DNA of 64,000 nucleotides from Limnoperna fortunei (Eukaryota > Mollusca > Bivalvia > Mytilida > Modiolidae): NCBI GenBank assembly GCA_944474755.1, contig OX104119.1, forward strand, positions 42,929,927 to 42,993,926, in the 5' to 3' direction. Position 1 is the stretch's first letter. Every line of letters starts with the position of its first letter. The notes below the pieces were generated by a model. It did no database searches, had not been told where the DNA came from, and saw only the letters and a list, made by a program, of their open reading frames with translations. Below, one piece after another: positions 23,551 through 33,838 of the stretch. The translations under genes and the position numbers were made by a program.

Positions 23551-23740
23551 CCCTCGATGACCCGGTGTTTTAGATAGCTAGTCACATATTATCGATCACG
23601 TAACCTGTCAACGCTGACGTTATTTTAGCCTTACTGCGATCAAACTTGATTAACATATTGGCCAGTTTACTAGTCAAAGGGTACTTCGGCGTTCTCGCCA
23701 ATAAAAGACCACGCTATGATATTAGCGTTAAACTGCAAAC
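23550..23740 (+). repeat. Degenerate SINE, sense
   Basis: GGCCCCTCGATGACCCGGTG, ATCGATCACGTAACCTGTCAACGCTG and a 3' end GACCACGCTATGATATTAGCGTTAAAC follow the SINE order. A and B boxes are mutated and the middle is shortened. Confidence 0.5.
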
Positions 23741-23924
23741 AAACAAGCAAACAGATTACCTCAAAGTGTATGTAATATTAAATTTATATCAACAAAGACC
23801 GAAAAAATGTTGTTTGTTTTATATATCATCAGAATTACAAAATGCTATCTAAAGTTTTTTTTATGTTTAGTTTGTTAAGTATTCATATAATTATAATAAA
23901 TTGCAACTTAAGTTATAGACGAGA

Positions 23925-25113
23925 ATGGGACAGAAAGAATCAAAAGAATTATTGGAATGTGAGGAGGCTAAAATTTTAAGACAAATATCAGAAAAAGGAG
24001 GACCAACAGCAGTCGAACAATATATACAAACACACTTGGACAGATGGAAAACTGAAAAGGTTAAATTGGCTGTCACTGGTCGAAGTGCGACGGGAAAATC
24101 AACCTTTATCAATGCCATGCGTAATTTAAAAGTAGGTGATAATGGATATGCCCCATCCGGTACTGGTAATACAACAAAGGCACCAATGCCTTATGAAGAT
24201 CCGAAAAACCCTAACATTATATACTATGACTTACCTGGATTTGCCACTTTAGAATTTAACAAAGAGAATTATGTCAAGGACATGGCACCTTACGATTACG
24301 ATTATTTTTTTTATTTTCTTTGACAAAGTTATCGGAGAAGATGACTACTGGGTTGTTACACAATTAAAAGAATTAGGCAATCAATTTTGCCTTGTAAGGC
24401 CCAAGATCGACGAAGATATCAATAATGCGAAATATGACGGGGCGAACGAAAATGATGTCATTCCAACAATACGACAAAAAATTGACCAGGACCTAAACTT
24501 GCGTAACTATATTCGTTATTAGAAAACAGAGAAGCCATTTTTTTCAAGCCGAAATAAACGTTTAGGAGACATGGACGCTCTTGTGAACCATATGGAAGCA
24601 AACCTCTCTTACCTTAAATTTTAGGTAATTATGTATAGCCTAGAGTCCAGCTCAAACAAAACTATAGAGAACAAATATAACGTTTTGAAAAAACGAATAC
24701 GGTGGATAACAGCTATTACAGCAGGGGCAGCTGCTATTCCTGTACCTGTTATTGATTTAGCTATAAACATAGGAGTTCCATTGCACGAAATTCGACATTA
24801 CATCAATGTGTTTGGTTTGAATGAGTCCAAAATTAAATCATTAATCGAATTCGATCTAACGCAATTAAAATGCAAACTTCTAGATCCATTAGTCAAAGAT
24901 TTTTCAAAACTCGTTTTGAGTCAGTTAGGAAAACTTCTGTCAACTTATGCAGTTGAAAGTGTTTTGGATATCATTTTACCAGCTATCGGTTCGATCATTT
25001 CTGCGGGAACAACTGCTGTGATTGTATATCCATTCTTGATAGGGGTCCTAAATGACCTGAGGGATGATTCCTACTTGGTCTTCAAACATATTCTAAGTAT
25101 GAAAAGACAATGA
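23925..25113 (+). pseudogene. IRG-type GTPase pseudogene, copy 2, with intact start
   Basis: ATG at 23925 opens a frame MGQKESKELLECEEAKILRQ. The P-loop GRSATGKST lies at residues 52-60, followed by TGNTTKAP and the DLPG motif. The T8 run at 24305-24312 moves the reading frame by +1. The second part has LVRPKIDED, then TAG at 24520-24522 and another TAG at 24622-24624 (GAG at the same place in copy 1). The C-terminal helical region follows to TGA at 25111-25113. The first two lesions are shared with copy 1; the last is private. A functional gene would need slippage plus stop readthrough, so pseudogene is the simplest reading. Full-length IRG proteins are usually near 400 residues, which fits the total length here. 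Confidence 0.87.
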
Positions 25114-26189
25114 CAGAAAATTTTAATTACAACTATAAACCATATTAAATGTTCAATAAATTATATTTCAAAGTTTTTATCTGATTAGCTATCTCTTATA
25201 CAGCAACCCAGATTATGCGGTATACCCTAACTTCGATATCATAACGTATTCATTCGCAAGTAAAAATAAACGTCCTTAATATTAATCCTTATGACATAAA
25301 ATGTTGATTTGGAAAGCATAAATTTACCGAATGGTGTAAATTGACTCCAAAGTAGATTATACGCCTCTTTCAGTGATTTTTAATGCTATATTGTGGCGTC
25401 CAGTTTTTAGTGGTATAGGAAGCCGAAGTACCTGGAGAAACCCACAGACCTCCGGCAGGATTACATATATGAATGTTGACTACGATTTGTGTTTTACAAC
25501 GATTTCAATGAACATCCATATCTGGATCCATATTTACCTGTTTCATTTATTATAATACCATAGTACCATTTCGACAAAATATATCATTGCATGATTAGTC
25601 CAGTGTCCATTTTGTTTGCTTCTAAAGCGTTTTAATTTCTTTATATAAAATTAGACGCAATTACTGGCGATTTCTAGACATAAAAGTAAACCAGTCTCAA
25701 AACAAATCTAACTTTATGCTGGAAACTAGGGATGTTCTCTATTAATTACAGGTATAGAATACTATATTTTACTACAAATCTGAATTATCTCCATCTTAAA
25801 CGAATTGCCTTCGTCGTCAATTCAAGGAATTATAACTTATCTGCCCAATGAAGTAATTTAGTATGAAACCATAAACACATTCAAAAGAGGACACAATTAA
25901 AAATATTTTTAGTAAAATTATGCTGTTACGTTTAATAAAGACAAATAAAATAATGTGTATAATAATACTTTTGATTCCTACATAGCAAATCATTGACCGT
26001 ACAAAAAAAACCCAAAGTGGCCCAATAGTGTGAAACATTAACGTTAACAAAAACTAGAAAACAGAATTATACAATTCGTAATAATCAATGGCAACATTTT
26101 ATTAAAATGTAAAATCCAGCAATCTCTTTGCACAGCCAATTGAACGCGATATCAACGCATTCACACTATTGTTCATTGTTAATCTTAAT
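23984..26189 (+). repeat. 2.2-kb segmental duplication, copy 2
   Basis: Partner of 17240-19445 at offset 6744. Upstream of 23984 this copy continues into the IRG start codon, which copy 1 lacks. At 26190 the similarity is broken by an inserted element and resumes for only about 30 bp after it. Confidence 0.9.
25384..25469 (-). repeat. SINE 3' fragment, antisense (copy of 18640-18725)
   Basis: Same antisense SINE tail, carried along by the segmental duplication. Confidence 0.7.
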
Positions 26190-26380
26190 GAACAATAGTG
26201 AGGCAGGCACTGCTTACTCGTCCGGAGCACCTGAGTGCACCCATGGTTTTTTATTGGGTTCGTGTTATTCTCTTTCTGTGTTTTATGTTTTTGATTTTTG
26301 TGTTGTGTTGTCTATATCTGGATTTGTAACTGTCCCTTGGTTTTAGGCTCTTGTTGTTCGGTCGGTTTTCTTTGCTACTT
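26190..26380. mobile_element. 191-bp insertion with 7-bp target-site duplication
   Basis: TCTTAAT at 26183-26189 is repeated at 26381-26387, and copy 1 of the duplication has this site empty (19439-19445). The insert contains GCACTGCTTACTCGTCCGG and a T/G-rich stretch but no ORF. It resembles short noncoding repeats frequent in bivalve genomes. It must have arrived after the 2.2-kb duplication, unless copy 1 lost it precisely. Confidence 0.75.
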
Positions 26381-26389
26381 TCTTAATTT

Positions 26390-28060
26390 CAAGAATTCTA
26401 CATTTATCAGACTAATAGATGTTTCCCCTGTGTCGAAGACTCAACCAAGTCGTCTGTGTCTAAGAAATGTACATGTAATGCATTAACTCTATAGTCTTTA
26501 AATATCGTGTGTGTCATTGTGACGCATAACTGTTTCTGATATACTGTGACATACAAACGTCAAAGGTATAAGCTATTCTGCTTCGAATTTAGTTTTTTTC
26601 CAAAATACAAGACAACGTATCGTTCGTACAAACTGAAAATCGGTAATTGTATGTTTGTACCGCGCTGATACCTATAATTATTTACAATGATTAATTCAGT
26701 GGTATATTCATTGTTAAATTTGCTGTGCTGAAATTAAAAAATGTCGTAAATTTAAATTTCATTTTCTGTTTGCAAGGTGTAGATGGCTTTAAGTAGATCT
26801 GAATGGTGTGAATTATGATTATAATATGAAACATTCTCATCCAACACATGTTCATATTCTTACAATATTGATCACTGCATCAAAAAAAATATCAAGCATA
26901 AACGAAATCACACGCATCAAAACTAAGAAGACGGCAAGAAGATACGCATGGGTGTCAAAGATCACTCAGCTTCATTGCAGACACTTTTCGCAATTGTGTG
27001 GAATTTTCACAGGCCTACTTCATATAAGAACTGAACTAGTATAAACAAAAATAATGAAAAGTATAGTATTATGATGCTATTTTCGATAACATCACATCTT
27101 TCACTCTCAAAAGGTTAACACTTGGATATCATAGCTTGCCGGTATTTAATTCTTTTTTCATATATGAAAATGTCAGATTTCTGTAAGCTTCTGTTTTTAT
27201 CCTGATATTTGACTGCGCTGAACTGTAGCATTGACATACAGCAGATTTATTATTCAATGGAATTTTGAAATTGGAGCTGCATTTAAAAAGCAATGTCTGT
27301 TAGAATTGGAAATACATTTATTCAGATAATTTATTAAATGTATAGGCTGTTTTGTTTAGCTGATTGTGCAAAGCCTATTTCTGGACTATTTTAGGGGTGT
27401 TTGTGCGTTTCTGTTGAACCCTTCGGGGTTCATAAATTTGCGAAAATATTTCTCTGACATGACACCCAGAAATTCAATAAAATAGAGCTGAAATCATTGC
27501 CCTCGTTTTGAGGGGTTTCTTATGACTCAGCGAAATTCGATGCCTAAGTGAGAGCAAATAATGTCTACATTTTCCCCTATGCGCAAATATATTTAAGGGC
27601 TGTTGTCATTTTGTTCTGGTCTACTACCAAACATAGTAGATCCAATAATCAGCAAGGAATACATTTTTAAATGGAGCGATGATTGTAAACCTTGTTTGTC
27701 GATATCAATACGATATCTATAAGTTCTGCCAAAAATACAGATTAAATACTTAACAATTGTAATTACTTTTTTACATGTTGTCATGTCTAGTCCATTCTCG
27801 TCATTAGATTGTTATTAATCGTGCTTTAAGCTACTAGAAGCAGAGCCTACTAGCTAACTAATAGATTTTAAAACTCGAAACAGTGAACAGACATATAGAA
27901 GAATGTTAAATAAGGAAAGTGTATGTTAGAACAGATGTGTAGGTTGCTTCTTAATGCAAAACCTTTGAAATGACAATTTATACTTTTTTTCGACGCAATA
28001 CATTATGACATTACAATTTTTAACTACTTTAAAAACGATGATGCTAATAATGTCTTCTTA
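26390..28060. other. Noncoding stretch, nothing recognised
   Basis: Short open frames only; no domain, no splice-flanked exon and no repeat partner noticed in the window. Confidence 0.4.
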
Positions 28061-28440
28061 CAAGGTATTCTTCGAACTAAAGATTCCACAAAGGTACCCA
28101 ACGTTTGTCCAGGGGGCGAATAGGGAAGCCCTTTCTTTTGGGTCGTCAGGTTATTGGAGGGAACGTCTGACAGCAGTCTGTAGTGGGTAACGTGTTGCAC
28201 AATGCGACAACACTGGCGCTATAAGGACCCTTTGCTAGATTTCGAAAAATACTGGCTCATTATAGCAGCTAAAAAAGCGAATACTCTGTCCCTACATATT
28301 ACTCTATGACGGTCAAAAGTTTGTTTCCAATGTCCACTGACTTCTCTTGTTGATTTACTTTGTTTTAACTAGTGATGAATATACTGAATATTACTCTCTG
28401 TACAGTAAACAAGCGTTCATTCAATCAATCAATCAATCAA
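28060..28440 (+). repeat. Interspersed repeat with (CAAT)n tail
   Basis: TAGTGGGTAACGTGTTG and GGACCC...TAGATTTCGAAAAA recur at 44635-44890, and a diverged relative is at 63715-63995. The 3' end is a run of about five ATCA/CAAT units, typical of non-LTR-mobilised short elements. Confidence 0.6.
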
Positions 28441-29220
28441 ACTAAAGACAAACTAATTAATTGTAATATGATACATATTTAACTCTATTTTGTTATTAAA
28501 TGTGGCTTGTTCTTGCTTTATTGTAGAACCGAATTTGATTAAACTTAAATAGAAACTGCAGAGAGCGCCTTTGTTTTTTGGCTGATTAAAACATATTAAT
28601 ATGGGGAGATAATATCCATGAAATGCAAGAGCCGAAAAAAACCTTTTTGATCAATGTTTAAGCTGTTAACACATGGCCAACACTCAAATACAAATATATA
28701 AATCAAGAAAAAGGGGAAAAAATCAGACAAAAGACACAGATCAAAATTAAAGAAATGTGCAGATCAGAAAACCAGGATTAAAAACAATATGTAAAGGCTA
28801 CAATAATGTATTGAGACCAGCAGATATTGACAGACTGATTGAAATATTTACCAGTAAATATGCGCTGTATTTCAAATTTCTTGGTATAGGATTGTTTCTG
28901 ACGAATAAACAAGGAAGCATAAAATTCTTTACATTAGTTGCAGTCAAGAATAAATTGACAAATAATCATTTCTCGTAATGTACACTGCGAAGTGCTATTA
29001 CAAATAATTATCTGCCGGCTTATCTAGAATGCCAACATTTAATGACTTCCTTGTACGCTTATCAAAGATATTTTGATATCTACTACCAAACTTTGATAGC
29101 GAAATGAAAAATTCCGTTAGTCACATAAATACTGAGAGATAAGTTATTCAAGTTATCAAATAATGTTTTATTTGTCCTGTTATATCATGAAATGATTTCA
29201 TTTAACACCTTTAGGATCAA
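28441..29220. other. Noncoding stretch, nothing recognised
   Basis: AT-rich with one 73-codon open frame near 28757-28978 that has no recognisable motif. No gene is supported. Confidence 0.4.
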
Positions 29221-29221
29221 C

Positions 29222-29473
29222 CAAACAACATGATTTGTTTTACAATTATGGCAAGATCAGTCTGTTTTATCACAGCATGGTCGGTGTTACTACGGTGTCA
29301 CCAGCAAGAGATGGTCTGTTCTATCATAACATGATTTATTTTACAATGGTTGCTCCATAAGGAGAAAATCTGTTCGTTCACAGCATGTTTTTTTATAATG
29401 CTGACTATATCAGAAGATATTCTGTTTTATTTAAACATGGTTTGTTTTATAATGATGGCATAAGCAAGAGATA
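29222..29473. repeat. Minisatellite, left part
   Basis: About four diverged units of roughly 58-62 bp with the core CAACATGATTTGTTTTACAA, a TGG(T/C)...CC middle, and AGCAAGAGATAGTCTGTT. It continues at 30479 after an inserted LINE fragment. Confidence 0.75.
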
Positions 29474-30478
29474 CTTACTAAGTTACTTATGCTCTTCGAA
29501 CAATGGTCGGCTCATAAGACTTGACAGCATCCTTTGCCATCTATTTCTGCCCTAGGCTGCCACACCAGTTCCATTCCATGTTAACTTTGGAACCCCAGTT
29601 CTAACCGCTCTGCTTCTGCACTTCTTCACCATTTATTCTTGGGCGGCCTCTCGTTTTCTTCTTCACTCTGGTGTCCACGTTAGCACTATTTTGGAGTTAT
29701 CGTCATGTGGATTCCTCAAGTGTATGTTAAACCCACATCCATCTTATGCATCTGATGATATTTCTAACTGGACAATTTTTTGTCTGCAAGTAGAGGTCAT
29801 CGTTACTGATCTTCATTGGCGAGAAGATGCGAAGTATTAATTTAAGGCATTTTATCATAAATGTTTTTAATATGCTTGTGTCTATTTCATTCAGCTTCTA
29901 CATTTCCGCATAAAGTAGCACTGATATGACTTTTCTACTGAACACTCTGATCTTAGTTTCTTGCTATACTTTTGCTGATTTCTATAGAGTGTTAGTCTGT
30001 GTTTGATGTCTTCTATTGATCCCCTGTCTTAATGATGACAGCCCCAAGGTATGTAAAACTGTCCACATCATTCACACTTTTCTCGTTTGTCTCAAGGACA
30101 CTTGTCTCCTTGTTGTTTAGTCTCAACACTTTGGTCTTTTCTGTGTTGATCTGGAGTCCTATACTTTCAGCATGCTTACACAATTACATGTGTTGGTACC
30201 TGATAGATAGGAGGGATATATCATCAGCATAGTCTTAATCTTCAAGCTGGAAGGTAAACTTCCATCTTATTTCCACTCAGTTCTTTTCCTCAAAATCAAG
30301 TCTACAGTAATGAGAAACAAGAAACCTGACAAAACACATCCTTGTTTTACTCCAGTCATGACAGCGAACCAATCAGATGTCTTCTCCTTTGTTGATGACC
30401 CAGTTAGTGCTACTGTTGTAAATTTCCCTTATGACGGTAAAGAGATCGGGAATTTTATATGACTTCATGATCTTCCAA
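29474..30478 (-). pseudogene. Non-LTR retrotransposon fragment (RT and 3' region), antisense
   Basis: Minus-strand frames show GVKQGCVLSGFLFL (RT motif of the R..GV.QGC.LSP type), YADDISLL (catalytic YADD) near 30208-30228, INTEKTKVL, and SFTYLGAVI, followed by a C-terminal GRPR-containing stretch. The element is 5'-truncated and frameshifted. Its ends abut AGCAAGAGATA on both sides (29463-29473 and 30479-30489), as expected for a target-site duplication within the minisatellite. Confidence 0.78.
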
Positions 30479-30815
30479 AGCAAGAGATAGTCTGCTTTAT
30501 TATAGCGTGATTTGTTTTGCAATGGTTGCACCATCAGAGGACAGTCTGTTATGTCACTACATAATCTGTTTTTTCAATGATGACACTGTCAGGAATAGTC
30601 TGTTCTATCACAACATGATCCGTTTTACAGTAATTGCACCAGCAAGAGATAGTCTGCTCTGTCATAACGATTTTTTCAATTGTTACACCAGCAAAAATTA
30701 GTCTATTATATCACAACATGAGCTGTTTTACAATGATGGCGCCATAAGGAGAAAGTATGTACTGTCACAACATGATCTTTTTCACAATGGTTGCACCAGC
30801 AAAAGAAAGTCAAGA
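30479..30815. repeat. Minisatellite, right part
   Basis: Five to six diverged units of about 58 bp, same core as 29222-29473 (for example TCACAACATGATC, TTTTACA, TTGCACCAGCAAGAGATAGT). Confidence 0.75.
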
Positions 30816-31989
30816 TTATCTAAATAGGAAATTCAAACCTTACATGCTGGATCAATTGTACTTTTTTCTAAGCATCAAATCCAAAGAGTATTGCAGCGGT
30901 AGGTACATCGGCTGAAATCGGCTACAATCTAAAAGGCCGTAAAGTTTTCTAGTATTATAGTTAAAATGTCAAAATTAAAGGTCTTGGTCATTGTCTTTTC
31001 TTTCGTCTTCAGCAGCCACCTAGAACTAACCCTCATTAGAGTACAAAACAATTCGGCGAGAAAAATACAATTACTCTCCGTTAGAATAACAATAGTCTCT
31101 TGAATAATGCAAGCCATAAATATGACAAATATGTCGTTAGTTAACAAAATCTGTTTTTAACTGAAGATAATTTATTGCACTTATGCTGTTAACAATTTAC
31201 TCAAGTTACAGCTTAAGTTTGAGTATCCCTGTAATAAGTCACTAGACAACCAGGGAGTTTGCCTAGTAAAAAAATCACTTAGTAAATAATTGTGTTAGTG
31301 TAATAACTAATGTACAAATTGAAACATTTACATATTACAATCACATCAAAAATACGGAATTTATACTATATGTATCCCAGCTCTGACTTCGTTTTTAAAT
31401 TAAATGTTCTGAATTATGACCTATTGTACGTGTACCGTTATCGTTGTATCTGAGTTTAATTGACCTATTTAATTAGAGCTACAGGTAAAAATTTATAGTT
31501 TTTAAATAATGATTTAGTTTTCTTTGTTTGTGTATAATGATTTATTGCAGAATAACATCCTTATTATCAAAAAGTGCACAATATGTGACACTATAAATAA
31601 ATGTAAATAAGTGCGAACGCTCAAAATTGCTGATAAAACGCTCAGTTCAACTTCTGATATTAAGTTTAAGATACAGTGTTAACAACTTTTTGCAAATCAT
31701 AAATTTTTCTGTACTGAGTCAAAAAAAAGTTTGAGTCCTTAACTGTGAAGTGCTTTTTTTTATGGTACTCATTCTTGAAGACCTTTAAAATATTAAAGCT
31801 GGTATCTTTTTTTAGAAGTTGACAAAAAGTATGATTTATAGATTGTAAACATGATAACATGAAGGTGATCAAGGGCCCGAGAGGACATCTACGGAGTTTT
31901 CTGGCTCTAAAATTTTCACTGATTATTCGTTGATTATTGAAGTCTGTCGTATAATTCTAAAGGCAAAGCTGTGTAGATAGTTTGTAAAA
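30816..31989. other. Noncoding stretch, possibly including the LINE 5' region
   Basis: No gene is supported. The last 100-150 bp may be the 5' UTR of the following LINE; its exact 5' end cannot be placed. Confidence 0.4.
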
Positions 31990-32022
31990 AAACTTCTCAC
32001 GGTCTATTCAAGAAACCCTAGG

Positions 32023-32769
32023 GTGAGAGAATATGAAAACCCTGAATACACAAAAATTAGAATAGAAAACAATCAACTGTCCGCAAAAGATGGACAAATT
32101 GTACGTTTCTTTGAAGTAATGAAGTACACAGTATACAATCTATTTCGAGAGCGTCTACGAGTAGATGGACTCCTAACAAATTGTCAGACAGGTGATATGG
32201 TTATCCTTATCGATAAGCTGAAACCCAAAGAAAATTTACCCCGATTTATTAAGATTGGGAAGTATAGAGCACTCCTGAGCTTTAAAGGACAGGTAGTGAT
32301 CAATCATAACATACAGTGCAAAAAGTGCCTTAATGTAGGCCATAAAATGGAATCATGTGAAAATGTTTGGACTTGCCACAAGGGTCACAAATCAGGTCAT
32401 CAACCAAAGGACTGTGGAACTGATGAAAACCAGGACTCGGCTTCATGCACTGATTTAACAGATGGCGATGATGAGACTGACTTTGATGATCAATATCATC
32501 ATGATATAACAATATTTCAATCAACCCTCCAACCTACAGAGGTAGGAGCCTCCGGTGTAACAATTTCAACATCCCAGTCCGGTGTACATGTGGAAAATAA
32601 AACAACTAACAAAACTGAAAAGATAACAAACAATAAAAACGTTAAAAATAAACAAAATAAAGGTCCGATGGATCAGTACGTCAACAATGCAGAGACCCGC
32701 AACAAAAAAATGGTAAGAGACAAGCAACGACCCCGGTTGATGAGCTACAAAAGAGAAAAACGCAATTAA
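32023..32769 (+). CDS. LINE ORF1 protein, partial, with zinc knuckles
   Basis: 248 codons open from a non-ATG position to TAA. Tandem Cys/His knuckles are seen: CKKCLNVGHKMESC followed by TCHKGHKSGHQPKDC. The second has lost a Cys (TCHKG where a CxxC is usual). The N-terminal part includes DGLLTNCQTGD, typical of ORF1 of Tx1/L1-like elements, and the C-terminal part is a Lys/Asn-rich tail. ORF1 proteins bind element RNA. The true start is lost or lies upstream of a frameshift. Confidence 0.75.
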   Translation: MREYENPEYTKIRIENNQLSAKDGQIVRFFEVMKYTVYNLFRERLRVDGLLTNCQTGDMVILIDKLKPKENLPRFIKIGKYRALLSFKGQVVINHNIQCKKCLNVGHKMESCENVWTCHKGHKSGHQPKDCGTDENQDSASCTDLTDGDDETDFDDQYHHDITIFQSTLQPTEVGASGVTISTSQSGVHVENKTTNKTEKITNNKNVKNKQNKGPMDQYVNNAETRNKKMVRDKQRPRLMSYKREKRN

Positions 32770-33351
32770 TAAGTCAAAACCCAAACAATAGTAAAGAAAT
32801 ATTTAACAAAATATTTATATTATGTATATAGTATCTTAACCGATGCTTAGTACAACTTTCATACTTTTATTTTTTAACCTAGCATATAAAACCCAGCAAA
32901 AAATGTTAAATCAAATTATAAGTTCTTTGTATATTTTTTACAATTGTAAATATTGTTTCCTTTTACCTATATATGAAAATCCTAAAACAAATGTATGGTA
33001 TAGCAGTGATGTAATATATGATTACATATACTCTACGAAAACAAATATGAACTCAAAAATATGTAAAAGAAACAACATAAGGTTTAGATATATAATGTAT
33101 TTATATAGTAATATCTATAATGTACAATATTACAATGTAATTGCTTATCACTTGTTATCCTACATTGAATTTTACGTGTGTATATTTATTCTTATATTCT
33201 TGTGCGTGACAAAACATCCTTGCTTCAAACTAAAGACGTACAAGATATATTGTACATTGTTACTCAACTTAACATTGTTTGACGATGTCACGTTTATTTA
33301 CAAAGCTATTTTTAGAATTGAATTTCCGATGGTAGATGTAGGTCACTCTTT

Positions 33352-33795
33352 GTGAAAATATACCGCGTAGGAAGTGAACTTGTTCAAATAACTCCTACAG
33401 ACTTCAATAAACTAGCCCTTGAATCAGAATCATTCACTATGCTGATTAGTATTGATGTGAAATTCCAGATAGATAAATATGTCAGCAAATCACAATCTAT
33501 TTTTATCGAGGTCATTCGTACTCCAACAACACTGAACGTTGCAGAATTCACAAATTCCAAACTTAATCATTGCGATGAAAAAATTCGTTTTATAAGTTAT
33601 TATTGCCGCACACATGTTTATCATCTAAAATTGACTCTAACAAGATATACAAGCAACAAAAATGGTGGTAGCGAAGTTCCAAGTAAGGTATCCTTGAGAA
33701 ATCCTCCGATTGAAGGTCAACGAATCCTTATTGCTGATTGGTCTATTCTCTTGTTATTTATGTTATTTTTAGAAAGCGGTAAATTCCTGAAATAG
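33352..33795 (+). other. Open frame between LINE ORF1 and ORF2, unrecognised
   Basis: 147 codons without a stop and without an ATG at the start, ending TAG about 40 bp before ORF2. It contains KFQIDKYVSKSQSIFIEV and a Cys-spaced stretch, CDEKIRFISYYCRTHVYH. Composition is more balanced than the adjacent AT-rich spacer. It may be an extra LINE frame, captured sequence, or a host exon interrupted by the element. Confidence 0.3.
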
Positions 33796-33838
33796 ATAAA
33801 AAAGTAGACAATATATATATTTTCGACAAACATGTAAA

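Noticed and set aside
28381..28440. CRISPR-like regular repeats (ATCA units)
   Set aside because: A simple 4-bp repeat tail of an interspersed element, with no spacers; no CRISPR array exists in the window.
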